Below are positions 58,640 through 64,000 of a stretch of DNA of 64,000 nucleotides, in pieces; within the stretch, counting starts at the first letter, position 1, and each line of letters begins with the position of its first letter. This DNA comes from Pontibacter kalidii. Its GTDB lineage: Bacteria > Bacteroidota > Bacteroidia > Cytophagales > Hymenobacteraceae. The stretch is from assembly GCF_026278245.1 (NCBI RefSeq), contig NZ_CP111079.1:436501-500500 (forward strand). Reading direction: 5' to 3'. The notes beneath the pieces are model-generated. The model saw nothing but the letters and a program-made list of their open reading frames with translations, ran no database searches and was not told the origin of the DNA. A program made the translations under genes and the position numbers.

Positions 58640-59290
58640 GCACCGGGTCCAACCACCCCAGCCCCTCCTTAGCTAAGGAGGGGAGCCTGTAGCTGCTGTT
58701 GCTCAAGTATAAATTCCATAGCGCGGGTACAGCGCGGACAGGTCGCGACCTGTCCCTACAAGTATGGAACCCACCCTTTCCTGCTCTTTCGGATTTGCAA
58801 TCCGGAAGTATAATAGCCGCGGATTTGTAATCTGCCCCGGCAAAGGCAGTAGCTACGGACAGAAAAGCGGATTGCAAATCCGCAGGTAACAGCGTTCCGG
58901 ATTGCAAATCCGGAACAGCAGGAGGGGGATTATACCTCACCCCAGCCCTCTCCTAAAAACAGGAGAGGGAGTTTAACGATACTGGGTCTAACCACCCCTG
59001 CCCCCTTCCAAGGGGGACTTGGCTGAAGCTGCGTCAACGGAGGCAATCGAACCTGATCCCAGTCCTTGGGTTGAGCGCCTTGTAGATTTCCGGTTTCGCT
59101 TTAGCGAAATTGCGGAGACCGCAGGTCAAGCAAAGGAAATGTACACCGCGCGATGCCCGAGGACGAACCCTCTCGGGCTGGAGAGCAGAAAGTATACTAT
59201 GGAACAAGTTGGTTGTAAAGCCGTGGATGAACGGCAGCTAGCAAGTATAACTTAGTTCCAGTGGAAGGAAGCAGGGGCTAAGAGAGGCAC
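58640..59290 (+). repeat. long composite intergenic repeat, copy R5
   Basis: Contains CCACCCCAGCCCCTCC...GGAGGGG (58656-58684), the palindrome GGACAGGTCGCGACCTGTCC (58736-58755), the ATTTGCAATCCGG cluster, CCACCCCTGCCCCC (58992-59005), and the structured block (59030-59240) almost identical to R1 over about 120 bases. The 70-bp palindrome is missing in this copy. Confidence 0.75.
58790..58915. repeat. cluster of four GGATTTGCAATCC-type palindromes
   Basis: CGGATTTGCAATCCGG (58790-58805), GCGGATTTGTAATCTGC (58819-58835), GCGGATTGCAAATCCGC (58867-58883) and TTCCGGATTGCAAATCCGG (58895-58913) are inverted or direct versions of one palindrome, nested inside R5. Confidence 0.8.
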
Positions 59291-59372
59291 AAGCGGACGC
59301 TGGCGCCAGAGAAGTATAAAGTATATCCAAAGTATAAAACCTGCCAAAATAGGAACTGAGTAAACCTGGCGC

Positions 59373-59380
59373 TATCTTTG
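59373..59380 (+). promoter_or_regulatory. TAnnTTTG promoter box of rhlE
   Basis: TATCTTTG is about 178 bases upstream of the rhlE start, predicting an unusually long leader for this genome. Confidence 0.55.
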
Positions 59381-59558
59381 CACATTACACATATCCCAAC
59401 TTCCAAAAAGAAACTATACGTTAGGTTTTTAAGTTGATGGGAACAACACCGGTCGGGAATGGCCTTTGGCAGCTTGCTGCACTTATATCAAATTCCGGCC
59501 TCCTTACCGCAAAAGCAGCGCACAAAGCGTTGCGCGGTTTTATTTGAAAAACCATTGA
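59381..59558 (+). other. predicted long structured 5' leader of rhlE
   Basis: No ORF on the plus strand explains this segment. Near its end a GC-rich hairpin (GCGCA...TGCGC, about 59518-59536) is followed by GGTTTTATTTG, which could act as an attenuator before the ATG at 59559. Confidence 0.35.
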
Positions 59559-60902
59559 ATGACATTCGAGAATCTTAACTTGATAGAGCCAATCCTTAGA
59601 GCTCTTAAAACAGAAGGATACACCACCCCAACACCCATCCAAGCCAAATCCATCCCGCTTATACTTCAGAAAAAAGACCTGCTAGGCTGTGCCCAGACGG
59701 GTACCGGTAAAACAGCGGCTTTCTCTATTCCTATTCTGCAGTTGCTGCACGAGAAGCAGGGAAGCGACAAGGGACAGCGCAGGATCAAAGCACTGATACT
59801 GACACCTACCCGCGAGCTGGCGCTTCAGATTGCAGATAGCATAGACGCGTACGGCAAGCATACGGGCCTGAAGCATACCGTTATTTTCGGTGGCGTGCCG
59901 CAGAAGAAGCAGACCGACGCCCTGCGCGCCGGCGTGGATATTCTGGTGGCCACCCCGGGCCGTCTGCTCGACCTGATGGCGCAGAAGTATGTGCACCTGC
60001 AGCATATTGAGCTGTTCGTGCTGGACGAGGCGGACCGCATGCTGGACATGGGATTTGTGAATGACGTGAAAAAGGTGCTGAAAGTGCTGCCGGAGAAAAA
60101 GCAATCGCTGTTTTTCTCGGCTACTATGGCCCCGGAGATCATGAAGCTGGCTGATACCATCCTGGTGGATCCCGCCAAGGTGGAGGTAACGCCGGTTTCG
60201 TCCACAGCCAATACCATTCAGCAGTCGGTATACTACGTGAAGGGCCCGGACAAGCGCAAGCTGTTGCTGCACCTGCTCAAGGACGAGGAGATGGAGAGCG
60301 TGCTGGTATTTACCCGCACCAAGCGTGGCGCTGACCGCGTAGCCAAGGATATTGCCAAGGCTGGCGTAACAGCAGAGGCTATCCACGGCAACAAAGCCCA
60401 GAACGCCCGTGTGCGTGCGCTGGATAACTTTAAGTCGCGCAGAACGCGTGTGCTGGTAGCCACTGATATTGCCGCCCGCGGTATCGACGTGGACGACCTG
60501 AGCCACGTGGTGAACTATGAGCTGCCCAACGAGCCTGAAACCTATGTACACCGCATTGGCCGTACGGGTAGGGCAGGGGCAAGCGGTATCGCGCTTTCGT
60601 TCTGTGGTGCCGATGAGGTTCCGTACCTGGCCAGCATCCAGAAACTGATCTCTAAGAACGTACCGGTAATCGACAACCACCCGTTCCCGCTCACAGCCAA
60701 AGATTTTGCCGAGGCAGCCAGCACTGTGAAGGAGCAAAAGAAGCAAGGCGGCAGAGGCGGACGCGGCAACTGGAGCAACAGGCCATCTGGTGAAGGCCAG
60801 CGCAGCGCAGGCAGCGCCAATGCCAACAGGCCAGCCGGCGGACCCCGCAACGGAGGCAACCGCACCAGTGGTAACCGAAACAGAACGCACCAGTCAAGCT
60901 AA
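59559..60902 (+). CDS. rhlE: DEAD-box RNA helicase, RhlE type
   Basis: The 447-residue protein has the Q motif ([14 protein letters not shown]), Walker A AQTGTGKT (45-52), [22 protein letters not shown] in [16 protein letters not shown] ([10 protein letters not shown]), [11 protein letters not shown] and [10 protein letters not shown]. The last 60 residues are Gly/Arg/Asn-rich, an RNA-binding tail typical of RhlE. It unwinds RNA in ribosome assembly or decay. The ATG at 59559 starts the conserved TFENLNL block. Confidence 0.93.
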   Translation: MTFENLNLIEPILRALKTEGYTTPTPIQAKSIPLILQKKDLLGCAQTGTGKTAAFSIPILQLLHEKQGSDKGQRRIKALILTPTRELALQIADSIDAYGKHTGLKHTVIFGGVPQKKQTDALRAGVDILVATPGRLLDLMAQKYVHLQHIELFVLDEADRMLDMGFVNDVKKVLKVLPEKKQSLFFSATMAPEIMKLADTILVDPAKVEVTPVSSTANTIQQSVYYVKGPDKRKLLLHLLKDEEMESVLVFTRTKRGADRVAKDIAKAGVTAEAIHGNKAQNARVRALDNFKSRRTRVLVATDIAARGIDVDDLSHVVNYELPNEPETYVHRIGRTGRAGASGIALSFCGADEVPYLASIQKLISKNVPVIDNHPFPLTAKDFAEAASTVKEQKKQGGRGGRGNWSNRPSGEGQRSAGSANANRPAGGPRNGGNRTSGNRNRTHQSS

Positions 60903-60927
60903 TAAAGCTTAACTTCTTTTAAAGTAT

Positions 60928-60965
60928 AAAAGTCCTGCCGGAGCTGATCTGGCAGGACTTTTTTT
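60928..60965 (+). terminator. terminator of rhlE
   Basis: A 12-bp stem AAAAGTCCTGCC/GGCAGGACTTTT with an 11-base loop, followed by T residues, 26 bases after the stop. Confidence 0.85.
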
Positions 60966-61148
60966 GTGTGGTTGAGTCAGGAATAGCCGGTTAAGTGAGG
61001 CGGAGCGGGATGAACCGCATTCCCCGCAGTGTCGGCCTGTCCTGAAGGATTACGCGAGGATTGCGTGTCGAAGGTTCCGGAAGCCTTCGGAGTGTCTTGC
61101 TGGCTACGAAGTATAAAAACACTACCAGGCATCAAAAATGCTGTGAAG

Positions 61149-62045
61149 CTAGCCCTCCGTCACCGCCTGCCTTGTACGACTCACTAAGTATACCCCGGCG
61201 AAGATGAATAGGGCGTATAACGCTTTCTCCAGCGTGAAAACATCCCTTCCCACGCCAATCGCGATCACGATGGCCAGCACCGGCTGCAGGTAAATATAGG
61301 CCCCCACCAGCGAAGGGTTGGCATAGCGCAGCGCCCAGGTGTTGAACAGGTAGGCAATGATGGTAACGGCGATCACCATAAACACTAACGACCACCAGAT
61401 GGAATCCGGAAAAGAGCTGTAGTCCGGCTCCAGCACCTGCTGCCAGCCAAACGGAAGCACGATAACAGCACCCACGGTAAAGATGCGGCTCACCACGGTA
61501 AAAGCATTATACTTCTGCATCAGCGGTTTCACCAGCACTAAGTATAAACCGAACGAGGTGGCGTTGAGAATAATGAGCAGGTCACCCCAGAGGTTGCCCG
61601 TGGTGTGTTCGCTGCTGGAAGTATAGATCAGCAGGAAAGCACCCAGAAAGGCCAGCGCAATACCCGCTACCTTGCGCTTGCTGATGCGCTCCCGCAAGAG
61701 TATGGCCGAGAACACCAGCACCACCACCGGCACGATGACCATGAGCAGGGCCGCGTTGATGGGCGCCGTTAGGTTCAGGCCGGCAAAAAAGCAGAGCTGG
61801 TTGATGGCCACACCCGTTACGCCGCAAAGTATGGCCCGCAGGTTATCGTTCCATCCCACGATCTTCTCCCTGGTGACAAGCCGCGTAAATATCCCGAAGA
61901 AAATGGCCGCCGACACCACCCGGATCACGATCAGCCCGAACGGCCCCATGTAGGCGGGCATCACCGCTTTGGCGATGCTATAGTTGCTGCCGTAGATCAG
62001 GGCCACCAGGAAGAGTGCCCCGTGCACCTGCAATTGCTTATTCAT
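61149..62045 (-). CDS. EamA/DMT-family transporter
   Basis: The 298-residue protein has ten predicted transmembrane helices in two EamA repeats (ALFLVALIYGSNYSIAKAVM and LLIILNATSFGLYLVLVKPL). DMT transporters export metabolites such as amino acids or drugs; substrate unknown. The ATG at 62045 (MNKQLQVHG) is chosen because the TACCTTTG promoter box is only four bases upstream; longer upstream frames would not be transcribed from it. Confidence 0.88.
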   Translation of the reverse strand: MNKQLQVHGALFLVALIYGSNYSIAKAVMPAYMGPFGLIVIRVVSAAIFFGIFTRLVTREKIVGWNDNLRAILCGVTGVAINQLCFFAGLNLTAPINAALLMVIVPVVVLVFSAILLRERISKRKVAGIALAFLGAFLLIYTSSSEHTTGNLWGDLLIILNATSFGLYLVLVKPLMQKYNAFTVVSRIFTVGAVIVLPFGWQQVLEPDYSSFPDSIWWSLVFMVIAVTIIAYLFNTWALRYANPSLVGAYIYLQPVLAIVIAIGVGRDVFTLEKALYALFIFAGVYLVSRTRQAVTEG

Positions 62046-62049
62046 AGGG

Positions 62050-62057
62050 CAAAGGTA
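62050..62057 (-). promoter_or_regulatory. TAnnTTTG promoter box of EamA gene, 4 nt from the start codon
   Basis: The minus strand reads TACCTTTGCCCTATG, so the transcript would begin at or next to the ATG: a predicted leaderless mRNA. Confidence 0.6.
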
Positions 62058-62121
62058 CGTGCTAAATCGTGCCGCTCCGTATAAGGGAGGAAACAAAACA
62101 ACACCTAAAACGACAAGGTAT

Positions 62122-63267
62122 ATGAACGGGATGCCCCTTACGGTGCGGCGGTCAATAGAAATAATGGGACTGTTCTTTCTGGGATGGTTTATTGTGCTGG
62201 CAAAGGGGCTGCTGACTCCACTGTTGCTGGCCTTCTTTATCAGCATCATGCTAATGCCGCTCTACCGCTTCTTCACAAAGTATAAACTGCCCGACGCGCT
62301 TGCCATTATAATCAGTATCCTGGTCATGGTGGTTGTGTTTGGCCTGATCATCTGGTTTTTCTCCTCCCAGATCGGAAACCTGGTATCCGATTTCCCGGTC
62401 ATCCAGAAAAACGTGACCAACCACCTGAACGCCCTGAGCGCCTGGATCGGGGAGCACTCGCCCTTTTCCACCACCGAGCAGCTGGACTTTATAAAGGAGC
62501 AAAGCAACAAACTGTTGGGGTTCACGGGCACTATCCTGACCGGGGCCGCCGGGTCGGTTACCTCGCTGGTGGTGCTGCTGGGTTTGCTGCCTATCTATAT
62601 CTTCCTGATCATGTTTTACAAGAACCTGCTGTTGCGCTTCGTCTTTTTCTGGTTCCCGCAGGAGCAGCACGGCAGGGTGGAGGAGACGCTGCAAGAGATG
62701 CAGGTGATCATCAAAAGCTACCTGTTCGGCCTGCTGATACAGGTGAGTTACATGACGGTGCTGCTGGGCGGTATCCTGCTCATCATCGGCATTAAACACG
62801 CGCTGCTCATCGGGCTGATCTTCGCCTTCCTTAACCTGATCCCCTACGTAGGGGCCTTGTTGGGCAACATTATCGGCGTGCTGCTGACCCTGGCCTCTTC
62901 GTCGGAGCTGTGGCCTGTATTTGCTGTGTTGGGCACCATCACGTTCGTGCAGTTCCTGGACAATAACATCCTGATGCCCCGCATCGTGGGCTCTAAGGTA
63001 AGGCTGAACGCGCTGGCAACCATTGTGGGCGTGATTGTGGGCGGGGAGATTGCGGGGGTAGCCGGCATGTTCCTGTCGTTGCCCATCATAGCCGTGCTCA
63101 AGGTAGTGTTCGACCGCACCGAGCAGTTCAAGCAGTGGGGCGTGCTGTTCGGCGACGAAAGACCTGATAGAAGCCCGATGGAGGTGCCTTTTTTACGAGG
63201 GAAAAGCGAGCGAGTCCGGAAGAAGCTGGAGCGGGAAAATAAAGTGGAGCCCCCCCACAAGAGCTAA
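62122..63267 (+). CDS. AI-2E/PerM-family permease, copy 2
   Basis: The 381-residue membrane protein has GLLTPLLLAFFISIMLMPL, ALLIGLIFAFLNLIPYVGALL and LDNNILMPRIVGSKVRLNAL, the conserved AI-2E_transport core, and a charged C-terminal tail (ERVRKKLERENKVEPPHKS). It differs clearly from copy 1 at 35425, so it is not a recent duplicate. Substrate unknown. The ATG at 62122 follows a purine-rich stretch and is the first start after the EamA gene's control region. Confidence 0.85.
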   Translation: MNGMPLTVRRSIEIMGLFFLGWFIVLAKGLLTPLLLAFFISIMLMPLYRFFTKYKLPDALAIIISILVMVVVFGLIIWFFSSQIGNLVSDFPVIQKNVTNHLNALSAWIGEHSPFSTTEQLDFIKEQSNKLLGFTGTILTGAAGSVTSLVVLLGLLPIYIFLIMFYKNLLLRFVFFWFPQEQHGRVEETLQEMQVIIKSYLFGLLIQVSYMTVLLGGILLIIGIKHALLIGLIFAFLNLIPYVGALLGNIIGVLLTLASSSELWPVFAVLGTITFVQFLDNNILMPRIVGSKVRLNALATIVGVIVGGEIAGVAGMFLSLPIIAVLKVVFDRTEQFKQWGVLFGDERPDRSPMEVPFLRGKSERVRKKLERENKVEPPHKS

Positions 63268-63306
63268 GGGAGCGCATTTATACTTACCTCTTTGCCCGCA
63301 AATTCG

Positions 63307-63314
63307 TAGCTTTG
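63307..63314 (+). promoter_or_regulatory. TAnnTTTG promoter box of rarA
   Basis: TAGCTTTG ends 31 bases before the rarA ATG. Confidence 0.6.
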
Positions 63315-63345
63315 CCTTTACCGACACCGGAGAAACTTAGAGCAG

Positions 63346-64000
63346 ATGAACCACCCGAACATACCCCTGGCCGAGCGCATGCGGCCCCACAACCTGGATC
63401 AGTATTACGGACAAAAGCACCTGGTAGGGCCTGACGGCATTCTACGCCGCTACATCGAGGGCGGCGTGATACCCAGTATGATTCTGTGGGGGCCTCCGGG
63501 CGTAGGCAAAACCACGCTGGCCAACATCATCGCCAACCAAATGAAAGTGCCTTTCGTGGCGCTGAGCGCGATCAACTCCGGTGTAAAGGACATACGTGAG
63601 GTAATTGACCAGGCCAAAAAGCGGCAGGGCACCGTGCTGTTCATCGACGAGATCCACCGGTTTAACAAGTCGCAGCAGGATGCCTTGCTGGGCGCTGTGG
63701 AGAAGGGCACCGTAACCCTGGTGGGCGCCACCACCGAGAACCCTTCCTTTGAGGTGATCTCGGCCTTGCTGTCGCGCTGCCAGGTATACATCCTCAAGCA
63801 CCTGACAAAGGATGAGCTGATAGAACTGGTGGACAAGGCGCTGGCGCAGGACGAGTGGATGAAGTACCGCAAGGTGCGGGTGCAGGAGTATGAGGCCCTG
63901 CTGACAATATCCGGCGGCGATGCCCGCAAACTGCTGAACCTGCTCGAGATCGTGGCCGAAGGGGTGAAGGCGGAGGAAGTGGTGGTGACAAACGAGCTGG
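63346..64000 (+). CDS. rarA: replication-associated recombination protein RarA (3' end outside window)
   Basis: The 218 residues present cover the AAA+ module: RMRPHNLDQYYGQKHLVG, Walker A WGPPGVGKTTLAN (about 48-60), Walker B VLFIDEIHRFNKSQQDALL and sensor 1 VGATTENPSFEV, diagnostic of RarA/MgsA/WRNIP1. The protein acts at stalled replication forks with SSB. The gene runs off the right edge; the tetramerisation domain is not seen. Confidence 0.93.
   Translation, partial: MNHPNIPLAERMRPHNLDQYYGQKHLVGPDGILRRYIEGGVIPSMILWGPPGVGKTTLANIIANQMKVPFVALSAINSGVKDIREVIDQAKKRQGTVLFIDEIHRFNKSQQDALLGAVEKGTVTLVGATTENPSFEVISALLSRCQVYILKHLTKDELIELVDKALAQDEWMKYRKVRVQEYEALLTISGGDARKLLNLLEIVAEGVKAEEVVVTNEL

Noticed and set aside
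9215..59255. Short ORFs inside the long repeats (e.g. 9215-9469, 44604-44864, 51302-51517 minus, 59019-59255) sharing words such as SPWVERL and SPLGLES
   Set aside because: Frames break in R2 by stops and the shared peptide follows from shared DNA; stem-loops are better conserved than the reading frame. A dN/dS test over many copies would settle it.
59682..60890. 402-codon open frame antisense to rhlE
   Set aside because: It mirrors the codon bias of rhlE, has no domain and overlaps fully a clear helicase gene.
62059..62121. Upstream ATG for the second AI-2E permease
   Set aside because: The extra 21 residues are basic and not family-like and lie over the EamA promoter region.

Overview
The window looks like a chromosomal segment of a Bacteroidetes bacterium, most likely of the Cytophagales (Hymenobacteraceae/Pontibacter-like). 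The evidence is the Bacteroidetes -7 promoter box TAnnTTTG in front of many genes and tRNAs, typical families (WbqC, BatE-like SH3/TPR protein, M14/GATase peptidase, SIMPL protein, ClpC, YpdA, PriA, ComEC without a beta-lactamase domain), short mostly monocistronic units, and roughly 50 percent GC coding DNA with long repeat-filled intergenic gaps. Genus is an inference from gene content only.

Layout. 1-2.8 kb: the 3' part of a berberine-bridge-type FAD oxidase, then an AT-rich foreign-looking patch with a start-less zinc-ribbon remnant and a KAP-family P-loop NTPase, ending at the 3' side of a tRNA-Leu. 2.9-9 kb: hscB, a monooxygenase-fold protein, a four-helix-bundle (IVP-like) gene framed by inverted octamer arrays, a SAM hydrolase, phoH, and a GNAT-comEC pair. 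9-20 kb: a long composite repeat, tRNA-Leu(GAG), an ABC ATPase/permease pair, an LLM oxidoreductase, two identical tRNA-Lys genes, a BatE-like protein, an SDR, rlmD and thiL. 20-36 kb: nitroreductase-pirin, a probable small RNA, a secreted M14 peptidase, DinB, an SLC13 transporter, priA, an endonuclease/phosphatase, a quinone reductase, SIMPL, an M28 peptidase and an AI-2E family permease. 37-52 kb: clpC, WbqC, a lauroyl-type acyltransferase, a YrdC/Sua5 protein, GNATs, an outer-membrane barrel, a serine hydrolase, an rRNA pseudouridine synthase, a VWA membrane protein, fabG, an M23 peptidase and a TPR protein. 52-64 kb: lpdA, two tandem fatty acid desaturases, GNAT, ypdA, rhlE, an EamA transporter, a second AI-2E permease and the start of rarA.

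Most genes are housekeeping: RNA modification and translation (rlmD, the YrdC-family protein, the pseudouridine synthase, tRNAs), replication repair and DNA uptake (priA, rarA, comEC), protein quality control and Fe-S assembly (clpC, hscB), lipid synthesis (fabG, lauroyl-type acyltransferase, desaturases) and redox (lpdA, ypdA).

The unusual content lies between and across genes. (1) The heptamer TATACTT/AAGTATA is very abundant on both strands, in genes and gaps and in all three reading frames, but I find no exact copy in the first 3.5 kb, which includes the AT-rich KAP patch. (2) Gene borders carry degenerate tandem arrays of strict 7- or 8-bp period, often as inverted pairs; they frequently supply the stop codon of the flanking gene. 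(3) Five intergenic regions hold copies of a long composite structured repeat. (4) Some TAnnTTTG boxes sit 4-7 nt from the start codon, suggesting leaderless mRNAs. All counts are by eye.
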